This document shows positions 17,450 through 26,261 of a DNA stretch of 59,018 bases, one piece after another. The stretch comes from a bacterium (GTDB taxonomy: Bacteria > Bacteroidota > Rhodothermia > Balneolales > M1805). The stretch lies in NCBI GenBank assembly GCA_006226965.1, contig SBGQ01000073.1, forward strand, positions 1 to 59,018. The letters are read 5' to 3'. The notes under the pieces were generated by a model, which was not told the DNA's origin, ran no database searches, and saw nothing but the letters and a program-made list of their open reading frames with translations. Numbering within the stretch: the stretch's first letter is position 1; each line of letters begins with the position of its first letter. A program made the translations under genes and the position numbers.

Positions 17450-20415
17450 ATTTAATCTTGGTTACTCTTTGTTTTGGACTTTCTTCATTTCTCGATTCAC
17501 AAGGTCAGATATGGAACGGTTCCGGCTATTTTACGCAACGCTTTTCCCCAACTGAATACAAGGCTCATTCTCAAAACTGGCAAATCGTTCAAGACTCATC
17601 GGGAATCATTTATTCTGCAAATAATAATGGTGTTCTGGTCTATGATGGGGTTCAATTCCGCTTATATGAAACGCCGAATACCAGTGTAGTTCGTTCTCTC
17701 CAATTTGCTCACAATCGAATCTATTACGGTGCACAAAACGATTTCGGCTATTTAGAACCCGACTCAATTGGTGAATTGCAGTTCCATTCTTTGGCAACTT
17801 TGGTTGATTCTACCGAGCGAAACTTTCGGGACATTTGGAAGATTTATACCATACAAAACGATGTCTTTTTTTACAGTTTGTCGGGCATTTTTAAATGGAA
17901 TCAGGAAACAATATCATCCATAAAACCCGAAAAATTCTTTTACTTCCCGTTTCCAATCGGTAACCAATTGCTTGTTCAGGAACCCGGGAAACACTGTTCG
18001 TTTTGGGTGAATGATTCACTCCAAGCCATTCCCGGCGATTCCTTCTTTTTAGACAAACCCTATTTCTTTGCTGGTAAAACATCATCCGGGGGAATGCTGA
18101 TTGCAACAGAAACGCATGGTCTTTTTTATTGGAAAGATGCTCTTGTAAAACCTATTCCGACCGCTGTTGATAAACTTTTAAAAGAAGGACAAATTTATCA
18201 CGGAATTCAGCTTAAAAACGGGAATTTTGCACTATCAACCAGAAGAAACGGAAGTTTTATCCTTTCCGAAAACGGCGATGTAATTCATTATCTCACCAAA
18301 GATTACGGACTTCCCTCGAACACACATTGGAGCATTTTTGAAGACCGAATGGGTGATATCTGGATTTCAACCGACAATGAAATTGTACACGTTTCTCTGA
18401 AACACGGAATGAGCATTATTGATGAAAGCAAACAGCTTTCAGGTACTATTGAATCTCTTCTTTTTTACAAAAATCGTTTATTAGTTGCCAGTCGCGACGG
18501 TTTTGCCGTTCAACAAGATGATGGAAGTTTTTATTACACACCTGAAATCGAAACCGATGTCTGGGATTTATTACACGTTGATGATTTTGTGTTAATTGCC
18601 AGCGGCGACGGGCTTTTTACATGGAATGGCAAAACAGTTAAACACGCTTTTAAAACCGAAACAGGAAACACGTGGTTAACTCTATATCACGATACAAAAA
18701 CAAACCGCTACTTTGCCGGAACTACAAACGGATTATTAGAACTATTTCGGGTCGGTTCTTCTTGGAAAGCAAAACCGTTTAGTTCCATAAACGATGAAGT
18801 TCGAAACCTTTTTATTGATGATAAAGGTGTGTTTTGGATTCAAACCAGATACACAGGAATCGTAGAATTACATGAAAACCTTTCAGGCGATGAGGCTTTC
18901 ACCATAAAACGTTATCAGGAAAACAGTCCTTTAGTTTCAAATATCGTCCGCATTTTCGAATTCAATAAAGACTTGTTTATTCATGACAATGTGAACTTTT
19001 ACCAATTTGATGCACAGCAAGACACCCTTTTGCTAAACTCATCGTTCCGCGCTCAATTTTCGGGTGTATCAGAAAACGAACACTTCCATAGATTTTTTCA
19101 AGAAAGTGAATACTCCATTCTTTATACCATTTTGAACGATCAGTATTTCACCCGTATTTATCAAAATGATTCTCTGATTGTAAAACTCCGAACCGATAAA
19201 ATCCCCGATTATTTTAATTCCATCGGGTTTGCCAAACATCCTGAAAAACCCATCTTCTTTCTTGGAGGTGTAAAAAACATTCTTTCAATTGATTTAAGTA
19301 AAAAACAGGATTTTGATTTGCACGAGAAACCGGTTATCAGACAACTATCAACCAACCGGACACAAGCTATTTTTCGCGGTTACGAAAGTCCATTAGTTCA
19401 CTTGAGTCCGTTCCAAGCGCCGGTAAAATCCATTCGTTTTGAGTTTGCATCCGCGTTTTATGGCTTGGATTCGTCCGTAGAATATCAGTTTAGATTGATG
19501 GGATTAGATTCAACATGGTCGCCATTTACCACGGAATCTTATACGGAATTCACCAACTTAAATCACGGTGATTATCAGTTTGAAGTGCGCCAACAGTTTC
19601 CGGATTTAACGATAAGTGAAGCTGCCTTATTTACATTTTCTGTGAGAGATCGCTGGTATGCAAGTACATGGTTTTACGCGTTAATCAGCTTAGTTGCTTT
19701 AGTTAGTGTTGCTTTCGCATCTCGATTTGTTTCTATTAAACCTTTAATTGCAAAAATTTCAAGGCTTGAGGTCGAACAAAAAATGCATCACGAGCGGGAG
19801 CGTATCTCCAAAGAATTACATGATAACATCGGAACCCAATTAATTCAAATTGTTTCCGGCTTAGAACTGACCGAAGCGTATCAAAAGAAAGAGAAACAAG
19901 ACAAAGCTTTGGAATTAGTACACACCTTGCGAGATGAAACCCGTTCAACGATAACACAGCTCAGACAAACGGTTTGGACACTTCATACCGGAACTATTTT
20001 GTTCAGTGAATTTTTGATTCGTGTTCAGGATATGATTCAAACTCAGCTTAAACATCATCCAAAATTGCAGTTTAAACGCCTATTAAAAGATGACATTCAA
20101 TCAGTAGCTGAACAAGTTATCATTCAGCCGGATACAGCCTTACATGCTTTTAGAATTATTCAGGAAGCTTGCAATAATTCCATCAAATATGCAGATGCAA
20201 CAGAAATAACCTTATTTGTTGATGTACTTGATTCCGCTCAAAAACGTATTCGCATTCGGGTTTCCGATAATGGAAAAGGATTTGATTCAACCCAAAAACG
20301 CTCGGGATTCGGACTTAACAATATGCAACAACGAGCGGAACAAGCAAACTTTAAGGTATTTATAAACAGTGAAATAGGTATTGGAACTCAAACTGAAATT
20401 GATTGGTTGTTATAA
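17437..20415 (+). CDS. propeller-type membrane sensor histidine kinase (NarL-system partner)
   Basis: 992 aa. The start is GTG at 17437, supported by the signal peptide it opens (MRLFYLILVTLCFGLSSFL) and AAGGGA six bases upstream; there is no ATG alternative. A periplasmic region of about 700 residues holds two-component propeller repeats (for example FEDRMGDIWISTDNEIVHVS; FIDDKGVFWIQT), then a Y_Y_Y domain (about 665-735), one TM helix (about 743-764), a coiled linker, a HisKA_3 domain with ERISKELHDNIGTQL (His795), and a HATPase domain (ACNNSIKYADA; DNGKGFD; GFGLNNMQQRA). It pairs with the response regulator 2 bp downstream. Such kinases usually sense polysaccharides or surface signals; here the ligand is unknown. 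Confidence 0.9.
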   Translation: MRLFYLILVTLCFGLSSFLDSQGQIWNGSGYFTQRFSPTEYKAHSQNWQIVQDSSGIIYSANNNGVLVYDGVQFRLYETPNTSVVRSLQFAHNRIYYGAQNDFGYLEPDSIGELQFHSLATLVDSTERNFRDIWKIYTIQNDVFFYSLSGIFKWNQETISSIKPEKFFYFPFPIGNQLLVQEPGKHCSFWVNDSLQAIPGDSFFLDKPYFFAGKTSSGGMLIATETHGLFYWKDALVKPIPTAVDKLLKEGQIYHGIQLKNGNFALSTRRNGSFILSENGDVIHYLTKDYGLPSNTHWSIFEDRMGDIWISTDNEIVHVSLKHGMSIIDESKQLSGTIESLLFYKNRLLVASRDGFAVQQDDGSFYYTPEIETDVWDLLHVDDFVLIASGDGLFTWNGKTVKHAFKTETGNTWLTLYHDTKTNRYFAGTTNGLLELFRVGSSWKAKPFSSINDEVRNLFIDDKGVFWIQTRYTGIVELHENLSGDEAFTIKRYQENSPLVSNIVRIFEFNKDLFIHDNVNFYQFDAQQDTLLLNSSFRAQFSGVSENEHFHRFFQESEYSILYTILNDQYFTRIYQNDSLIVKLRTDKIPDYFNSIGFAKHPEKPIFFLGGVKNILSIDLSKKQDFDLHEKPVIRQLSTNRTQAIFRGYESPLVHLSPFQAPVKSIRFEFASAFYGLDSSVEYQFRLMGLDSTWSPFTTESYTEFTNLNHGDYQFEVRQQFPDLTISEAALFTFSVRDRWYASTWFYALISLVALVSVAFASRFVSIKPLIAKISRLEVEQKMHHERERISKELHDNIGTQLIQIVSGLELTEAYQKKEKQDKALELVHTLRDETRSTITQLRQTVWTLHTGTILFSEFLIRVQDMIQTQLKHHPKLQFKRLLKDDIQSVAEQVIIQPDTALHAFRIIQEACNNSIKYADATEITLFVDVLDSAQKRIRIRVSDNGKGFDSTQKRSGFGLNNMQQRAEQANFKVFINSEIGIGTQTEIDWLL

Positions 20416-20417
20416 CG

Positions 20418-21104
20418 ATGGCAGATAAAAAACCAATAAAACTTTTATTCGTTGAAGACGATTTATCCTATCAAAAAAGAATGCTAGCCTATTTTGAATT
20501 GATGGACGAAGTCGAGGTTTTGTTCGCATGCGATTCCGGCGAAGAAGCTTTAGAATGGCTTCATAAAACAACTGTTCAGCCGGAAGTCATTTTAATGGAC
20601 ATTCATTTACGAGGAATTACAGGTATTGAAACCTGTTCAAAAATAAAACACGATTTCCCTGACATGGATATTATGATGCTTACCATGTTCGAGGAAAAAG
20701 AAAAGATTTTTCAATCCATTCAGTCAGGCGCTACAGGCTATGTTCTAAAAGAAGATTCACCTGATTTTATTTTGCAATCGATATCCGAATTACATCAGGG
20801 CGGATCGCCGATTTCAGGGAGTGTTGCCGGCATTTTGATGCAGTTTGTAAAAAATCAAAAACTGGATTCCAATCCAAAAACCGCTGAAAAACCATCAAAA
20901 AATCTGCACGCCGAACATCTTTCCGACCGCGAACTAGAAATTTTACAGCTTTTGGTTGACGGGCAGACATATACGGATATTGCAAGTCATTCTTATATCA
21001 GTCCGCATACGGTAAAAACTCACATCAAAAATATCTACCGAAAAATTCACGTGAATTCCAGAGCTTCGGCTGTTCGATATGCGCTTAAAAACAGATTGGT
21101 TTAA
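20418..21104 (+). CDS. NarL/FixJ-family response regulator
   Basis: 228 aa from the ATG at 20418, two bases after the kinase stop (tight operon). The receiver domain (about 8-122) has the acidic pair ED at 13-14, phospho-acceptor Asp61 in ILMDIHLRG, Thr in MLTMFEE, and Lys111 in YVLKEDS. The C-terminal LuxR-type HTH (about 165-225) has LSDRELEILQLLVDGQTYTD and ISPHTVKTHIKNIYRKIHV. It is phosphorylated by the upstream HisKA_3 kinase and binds DNA; targets are unknown. Its stop codon is shared on the other strand: TTAA at 21101-21104 is TAA for both this gene and the converging ROK-like gene. Confidence 0.93.
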   Translation: MADKKPIKLLFVEDDLSYQKRMLAYFELMDEVEVLFACDSGEEALEWLHKTTVQPEVILMDIHLRGITGIETCSKIKHDFPDMDIMMLTMFEEKEKIFQSIQSGATGYVLKEDSPDFILQSISELHQGGSPISGSVAGILMQFVKNQKLDSNPKTAEKPSKNLHAEHLSDRELEILQLLVDGQTYTDIASHSYISPHTVKTHIKNIYRKIHVNSRASAVRYALKNRLV

Positions 21105-21853
21105 GTTGTTTTTTGTGATGCCTGATAAGCTCGAACGGCGGCACCTATCATCCCGGAATATTTAAACAAACTGGCTTCTTTTATTTCAGCGAATCGGGTT
21201 TCGATAAAGGGAATTACTTTATCAGCTTTATGGCACACTTCACCGCACAAAATTACATGGTCAGGATTTAGTAAGTCTTCGTAATGGTCTAACACATACT
21301 GAATTCGTTTAGCCCAAGTTCTTCTTTTTAACCCTTCTTCTTTTCTGGTTTTGTTTGATGCACGCTCGTTCGCCGTTACTCCGTTCATTTCGATAATGCC
21401 CAGTTCGGAGTTGGGAAACAACGTTTTATCAAAAAAAATGGAGGATAAAATAATTGGCCCGACAGATAATAAAACCGTTGTTCCTTTGGCATCTGCTCCG
21501 GCACCATAATTCATTTCTGCCCAAGCCATACAATCCATTCCGTTGTACACAAAAACCGTAAGATCGGTCATTTCGCTCAACATTAACTGGATATCCATAT
21601 CCTCCCACATATCATCTAGATAGGGCGGACGCAAAATAATACCTTGTTTTACCGGCGCAGGAAATCCAACTCCGATAATACCTTTCCATTTGAATAGTTT
21701 TACGATTTCGTGAACTCGGCTAAGAAATCGGCTGGGAGTATGTTCAATAATCGGAAACGAAACAAATTCCGTGCTGTCTAATCGGCCTTTTTCAACATCG
21801 ACTAAACCGGCACGGATTTCATTTCCTACATAATCAATTCCCAGTACATGCAT
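21101..21853 (-). CDS. polyphosphate-glucokinase-like ROK protein with degenerate active site
   Basis: 250 aa. The back half follows polyphosphate glucokinase (PpgK) closely: FPNSELGIIEMNGVTANERA, then SNKTRKEEGLKRRTWAKRIQ and NPDHVILCGEVCHKADKVIP. The catalytic features are altered. The DIGG phosphate loop reads DYVG (7-10), the NDAD motif with the catalytic Asp reads NGMD (104-107), the GTGIG loop reads GPIIL (132-136), and ELGH reads ELGI. Phosphotransfer seems unlikely; it may be a regulatory or binding protein, or an enzyme with other chemistry. It lies 5 bp downstream of secA and probably shares its transcript. Confidence 0.75.
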   Translation of the reverse strand: MHVLGIDYVGNEIRAGLVDVEKGRLDSTEFVSFPIIEHTPSRFLSRVHEIVKLFKWKGIIGVGFPAPVKQGIILRPPYLDDMWEDMDIQLMLSEMTDLTVFVYNGMDCMAWAEMNYGAGADAKGTTVLLSVGPIILSSIFFDKTLFPNSELGIIEMNGVTANERASNKTRKEEGLKRRTWAKRIQYVLDHYEDLLNPDHVILCGEVCHKADKVIPFIETRFAEIKEASLFKYSGMIGAAVRAYQASQKTT

Positions 21854-21858
21854 TGTGT

Positions 21859-24800
21859 TTATGCGGTTTTACCGTGGCACTGCTTATACTTTTTACCGGA
21901 TCCGCATGGGCAGGGATCGTTTCTGCCAACTTTATCGCCAACAACAACCGGCTCATGTTTTTCGCCTTGGTGTGCCGCTTGACTCATCGCCGTTTCCTGA
22001 TTACGAGCTGCATTCATTTGCAATCCCATATTCGTTGCAGAATCGTGTTGTGTTTTTGCACGACTTAAATCAACCTTAGGTTTTGGAGCCTGAACTTGTT
22101 GCTGTGGTTGCGGACGGCGTTGCCCGTTACCTTGGTCAGCTGGGAATGCTTTCCAAATTAAGCTAATCGTTTCCGAGTTGATGCTTTCCAACAAGGTACG
22201 GAACATGTTAAACGCTTCACGCTTATACTCGATTAAGGGGTCTTTTTGAGCGTAAGCACGTAAGTTAATACCTTCTTTTAAGCTGTCTAATTCACGCAAA
22301 TGCTCCATCCATTTATCATCAATTACAGATAAAACGGCGGTGCGTTCGAGTGCACGCATAATTTCGCGGCCTTCAGTTTCAATAATTCTGGCAACGTCTG
22401 CGACTACACGCAAATAGCGGAATCCATCAGAGAAAACAACTTGAACCGCTGATGGGCGTTGTTCGCCTTCCTGCGGAGCCGGAATATTCTTCATTACTTC
22501 ATAAATCGGGCCTGCCAATGCTTTTTCTTTAGCACGATACATTTCCAATGCTTTTTCGATGATGTAATCGATTGTAGCATCGAGTCCCCATTTAGACCAA
22601 ACTTCCGGTTCAACATCAAGATTTAATGCAAATACTCTTAAGAAAGTATCTTTTAATCCTTCGTAATCTCCTGCTGCATAATATTGTTCAACAATACCGG
22701 CAATTACATCTTCCATCATTTCAAAAATGTCGGAAGTTAAACGCTCTCCAATTAAAGCATGTCTGCGGCGATCGTAAATTACATTACGTTGGTTGTTCAA
22801 TACATCATCATATTCAAGCTGGCGCTTACGAATCGAGAAGTTGTTTTGCTCTACGCGTTTTTGAGCACGTTCTAAAGATTTTGTAATCCATGGGTGCTGA
22901 ATTACTTCACCTTCTTCAAATTTCATTCTGTCCATCAGGTTCATGATTCTATCAGAACCACCAAAAAGGCGCATTAAATCGTCTTCGAGTGATACATAGA
23001 ACTGAGATTCACCATTATCTCCTTGGCGACCTGAACGACCACGTAACTGTAAGTCAATTCTTCGCGATTCGTGTCTTTCGGTACCGATAATGGCTAAACC
23101 GCCCACTTCTTCAATTCCGGAACCCAATTTGATGTCCGTACCACGACCTGCCATGTTTGTTGCGATTGTAACAGCACCGGTTTGACCTGCAGCTTTTACA
23201 ATTTCACTTTCACGTGCGTGTTGTTTAGCGTTCAATACGTTGTGAGGAATACCTGTACGCTGTAACATTCTGGAAAGCATTTCAGAGACTTCAACGCTGG
23301 TTGTACCAACTAAAATAGGTTGGCCTTTCTCATGTTTTTCTTTAATAAAATCGATTACCGCGTTAAATTTTTCACGTTTGGTTCGGTAAACTTTGTCTTC
23401 AGCGTCTTTTCTGGAGATGGGTTTATTGGTCGGAATTTCAACCACTTCCAATTTATAAATCTCGAAAAATTCTGATTCTTCCGTGATAGCGGTACCGGTC
23501 ATACCTGCTAATTTGTGATACATACGGAAGTAATTTTGCAGCGTAATGGTAGCATAGGTTTGTGTTGCAGCTTCAACGCGTACATTTTCTTTCGCTTCAA
23601 TTGCCTGATGTAAACCATCAGAATAACGGCGACCTGATAACACACGACCTGTATGCTCATCAACAATCTGAACTTTTCCGTCCTGAACGATGTATTCGTC
23701 ATCACGCTCAAATAAGGTATATGCTTTAAGCAATTGGTTAACGGCATGGATACGTTCACTACGTTCACTGAACAAACGATGTATTCCGCTTAATTGATTA
23801 GAACGTTCTTGAACTAAATCTTTCTTTTTACGCTCAATCAATTCTTCTTTATAGGAATCGCTGTATTCCGAATTATGTTGAATCTCAGCTAACTCCGTTT
23901 CTTCCTGAACTTTAATTTTTTGTTCTAAGATGGCAGTTTCAGTACCCACATCAGGAATAACAAAGAAGTTTGGATCTTCATCTTTTCCTGTGATAAACTC
24001 GCGACCTTTTTCGGTCATTTCGATAGAATTTAACTTGTAGTCAACGGAGTAATAGAGCTCTTCGTCAACCACAGGCATATTTTTCGCGTTATCCTGCAAA
24101 TAATAGTATTCCGTTTTTTGAACCAACTTTTGAAACTGTGGTTCTTGCATCAGCTTTTGGAACTTCTTGTTCTTTGGAAAACCGCGTTGTGCACGTAAGA
24201 AAGCCAATCCGGCTTTATCTTCCTGACCATTTTTCAGGAGTTCTTCGCCCTCCATAATTAAATGGGCAACCAATTTTTTTTGTGCTTCAACTAAATTGGC
24301 AACTCTAGGCTTTAACAGGGAATAAATTTGTGTTTGACTGTCCTGCGGAATCGGCCCGGAAATAATCAACGGTGTACGAGCTTCATCAATTAAAACAGAG
24401 TCAACCTCATCCACTATAGAATAATGGTGGCCGCGCTGTACTAACTCGTCGGCGTTTACAACCATATTATCACGTAAATAATCGAAACCGAACTCGTTGT
24501 TTGTACCGTAAGTGATATCGGCGCGATAAGCCTGACGACGTTTATCTCCGTTTGGTTCGTATTTATCAATACAATCAACGGTTAAACCATGGAAACCAAA
24601 AATCGGTGCATTCCATTCAGCATCACGCTGAGCCAAGTAGGGGTTTACAGTAATTACATGCACACCACGACCAACTAATGCGTTTAAATAGGTAGGGAAA
24701 ATCGCAACCAGTGTTTTACCTTCACCGGTTTTCATTTCTGCAATTTTACCTTGGTGTAATACAATGCCACCGATTAACTGAACATCATATGGAATCATGT

Positions 24801-25230
24801 TCCATGTCATTTCGTTGCCAGCAACCATCCATGTTTGGCCAACAAAACGTTTACATGTTTCTTTTAAAACAGCAAACGCTTCAGGCATCATTTCGAGCAA
24901 TACGGCTTCAACAGTTTCTAAATATTCTTTATCTAAAGCATCAAGTTCGTCAACCAAAGCTTTACGTTCATCAACCGAAAGCGTCTCATCCGATGTAGAA
25001 AGCTTTTTCTTTATCTCACTGATGTCTTTATCAATCTCAACAGTTGCCTGCTTAATTCGATCTTTAAATTCGAGCGTTTTTTGTTTTAGTTGATCGTCAC
25101 TTAGTGCGGAAAGGGCAGGTTCGTAGCTTTTAATCTGATCGAGAATAGGTTTTATTTTTTTTAAATCTCTTTCACTTTTGGAACCAAATAGCTTGGTAAA
25201 TCCTGCAAATACTTTATCTATTACACTCAT
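21859..25230 (-). CDS. secA: preprotein translocase ATPase SecA
   Basis: 1123 aa, the ATP-driven motor pushing preproteins through SecYEG. It is longer than E. coli SecA (901 aa); the extra length is an N-terminal insertion (about 60-110) and a large insertion in the first half (about 310-480), as in other Bacteroidota. Motifs: Walker A MKTGEGKT (167-174), DEAD-like [21 protein letters not shown] in the cross-linking area, motif GRGTDIKL, and [12 protein letters not shown]. The C-terminal zinc finger is [16 protein letters not shown], which binds SecB/ribosomes in other bacteria. The start at 25230 gives [20 protein letters not shown]. The ROK-like gene follows at 5 bp. The 5' leader can form a hairpin. 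Confidence 0.97.
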   Translation of the reverse strand: MSVIDKVFAGFTKLFGSKSERDLKKIKPILDQIKSYEPALSALSDDQLKQKTLEFKDRIKQATVEIDKDISEIKKKLSTSDETLSVDERKALVDELDALDKEYLETVEAVLLEMMPEAFAVLKETCKRFVGQTWMVAGNEMTWNMIPYDVQLIGGIVLHQGKIAEMKTGEGKTLVAIFPTYLNALVGRGVHVITVNPYLAQRDAEWNAPIFGFHGLTVDCIDKYEPNGDKRRQAYRADITYGTNNEFGFDYLRDNMVVNADELVQRGHHYSIVDEVDSVLIDEARTPLIISGPIPQDSQTQIYSLLKPRVANLVEAQKKLVAHLIMEGEELLKNGQEDKAGLAFLRAQRGFPKNKKFQKLMQEPQFQKLVQKTEYYYLQDNAKNMPVVDEELYYSVDYKLNSIEMTEKGREFITGKDEDPNFFVIPDVGTETAILEQKIKVQEETELAEIQHNSEYSDSYKEELIERKKKDLVQERSNQLSGIHRLFSERSERIHAVNQLLKAYTLFERDDEYIVQDGKVQIVDEHTGRVLSGRRYSDGLHQAIEAKENVRVEAATQTYATITLQNYFRMYHKLAGMTGTAITEESEFFEIYKLEVVEIPTNKPISRKDAEDKVYRTKREKFNAVIDFIKEKHEKGQPILVGTTSVEVSEMLSRMLQRTGIPHNVLNAKQHARESEIVKAAGQTGAVTIATNMAGRGTDIKLGSGIEEVGGLAIIGTERHESRRIDLQLRGRSGRQGDNGESQFYVSLEDDLMRLFGGSDRIMNLMDRMKFEEGEVIQHPWITKSLERAQKRVEQNNFSIRKRQLEYDDVLNNQRNVIYDRRRHALIGERLTSDIFEMMEDVIAGIVEQYYAAGDYEGLKDTFLRVFALNLDVEPEVWSKWGLDATIDYIIEKALEMYRAKEKALAGPIYEVMKNIPAPQEGEQRPSAVQVVFSDGFRYLRVVADVARIIETEGREIMRALERTAVLSVIDDKWMEHLRELDSLKEGINLRAYAQKDPLIEYKREAFNMFRTLLESINSETISLIWKAFPADQGNGQRRPQPQQQVQAPKPKVDLSRAKTQHDSATNMGLQMNAARNQETAMSQAAHQGEKHEPVVVGDKVGRNDPCPCGSGKKYKQCHGKTA

Positions 25231-25258
25231 TTATAAGGTTGATTACTGAACGAAAAGA

Positions 25259-25301
25259 CCTCTTAAACGCAACGTGTATTAAAACGTTGTATAAAAAGAG
25301 G
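25259..25301 (-). promoter_or_regulatory. possible structured leader of secA mRNA
   Basis: Two nested stems: CCTCTT (25259-25264) with AAGAGG (25296-25301) outside, and CAACG (25270-25274) with CGTTG (25285-25289) inside. They lie 29-71 bases before the secA start, downstream of a possible promoter (GAAAGGTA at 25304-25311, which reads TACCTTTC on the minus strand). Confidence 0.35.
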
Positions 25302-25369
25302 CTGAAAGGTACAATTTATTCAGTAATAAATTGAAAATAAGAGGGGCTTTTTAACCGACTTTCCACCAA

Positions 25370-25378
25370 TTATCCACA
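25370..25378 (+). other. perfect DnaA box
   Basis: TTATCCACA, the strongest DnaA-box sequence, lies in the 240-bp region between divergent secA and rpmH. Two poorer matches (7/9) lie nearby (near 25274 and 25416). The rpmH-rnpA-yidD-yidC cluster is next to dnaA/oriC in many bacteria. A single box is not an origin by itself. Confidence 0.5.
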
Positions 25379-25398
25379 AAATGTTAAAGTTTTATAGA

Positions 25399-25427
25399 TT
25401 GAGATTATATTTTTTTGTGTATCTTTC
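25399..25427 (+). promoter_or_regulatory. putative Bacteroidota-type promoter of rpmH operon
   Basis: TTG at 25399-25401, an 18-bp spacer, then TATCTTTC at 25420-25427, resembling the Bacteroidota -33 TTG / -7 TAnnTTTG pattern. It is placed about 45 bp upstream of rpmH. Confidence 0.4.
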
Positions 25428-25470
25428 GCGTCTGTTTAAAAACCAGGAATGTTGACATCCGAGTAAGACA

Positions 25471-25626
25471 ATGAAACGTACTTTTCAACCCAGTAAAAGA
25501 AAACGCAAAAATTCTCACGGCTTCAGAAAGCGTATGCAAACCCTCGACGGCCGTAAAGTGGTTAAACGCCGCAGAGCTAAAGGTCGTCATAAGTTGACCG
25601 TTAGCGATGAAAGAGGAGCAAAATAA
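25471..25626 (+). CDS. rpmH: 50S ribosomal protein L34
   Basis: 51 aa, very basic: [20 protein letters not shown] at the front, then [20 protein letters not shown] and [11 protein letters not shown]. This matches L34 over its whole length, including the typical GR(K)V(V) and RRAKGR motifs; the short acidic tail is common in this phylum. The start is the ATG at 25471. Its 3' end overlaps rnpA by 20 bp in another frame, so the two are likely translationally coupled. First gene of the rpmH-rnpA-yidD-yidC cluster. Confidence 0.97.
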   Translation: MKRTFQPSKRKRKNSHGFRKRMQTLDGRKVVKRRRAKGRHKLTVSDERGAK

Positions 25627-26023
25627 TTTAGTTGCGTTATCTAACTCCGCTCGACTGCCTAAATCAGGTATCTTGAGGGGTAAAACAAAATTTGAACAGT
25701 TGTTTTCAAAAGGAACAACCGTTCATGGTGCTGTTAGCAGCATCCGGTATATCTTGATAAAAGAAGAAGCTCCGCAGCAACTCATGGCTTTTGTAGTTAA
25801 AAAAAAGTTGGGCAAAGCGGTGCTTCGAAACCGGTTTAAGCGATTCATGAGAGAAGCTTACCGTAACCATCAAGCACAATTATCTCCACTTCTTTTGAAC
25901 GGATTTTCTATTCACGGCGCCTTTATGGCACAATCATCATCGGCTACAAGCCATGATATCTTCAAAGACTGTGAACTTTTGTTAACGAAAATCTGCAAAA
26001 AACATTTATCGGAACGAGCATGA
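25607..26023 (+). CDS. rnpA: ribonuclease P protein component
   Basis: 138 aa basic protein that assists the RNase P RNA in 5' maturation of tRNAs. Diagnostic motif: [20 protein letters not shown] (the RNR helix region), preceded by [13 protein letters not shown] and the beta-strand [17 protein letters not shown]. The start at 25607 lies inside rpmH (20-bp overlap), and yidD starts in the ATGA at the stop. The C-terminus is somewhat extended ([15 protein letters not shown]). Confidence 0.94.
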   Translation: MKEEQNNLVALSNSARLPKSGILRGKTKFEQLFSKGTTVHGAVSSIRYILIKEEAPQQLMAFVVKKKLGKAVLRNRFKRFMREAYRNHQAQLSPLLLNGFSIHGAFMAQSSSATSHDIFKDCELLLTKICKKHLSERA

Positions 26024-26250
26024 AATATATCCTGATGGCTATTATTCGTCTTTATCAGTGGTTTATTTCGCCTCTATTTCCGCCAAGCTGTCGTTTTGAA
26101 CCTACTTGCAGCCACTATTCTTATGAAGCCATAAATCGTTTTGGTTTTTTTAAGGGAAGTTGGTTAGCTGCTAAACGTATAGCAAAATGCCACCCTTATC
26201 ATGCCGGTGGTTTCGACCCTGTTCCCGAAAAAAATCAAATTAAATCATAA
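26020..26250 (+). CDS. yidD: membrane protein insertion efficiency factor YidD
   Basis: 76 aa. The family pattern is complete: [20 protein letters not shown], then [38 protein letters not shown]. The three conserved Cys are in [12 protein letters not shown] and KCHP. An N-terminal amphipathic helix anchors it to the inner membrane, where it helps YidC-dependent insertion. The start overlaps the rnpA stop by four bases (ATGA). Confidence 0.95.
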   Translation: MKYILMAIIRLYQWFISPLFPPSCRFEPTCSHYSYEAINRFGFFKGSWLAAKRIAKCHPYHAGGFDPVPEKNQIKS

Positions 26251-26261
26251 TCGGAGTTATT

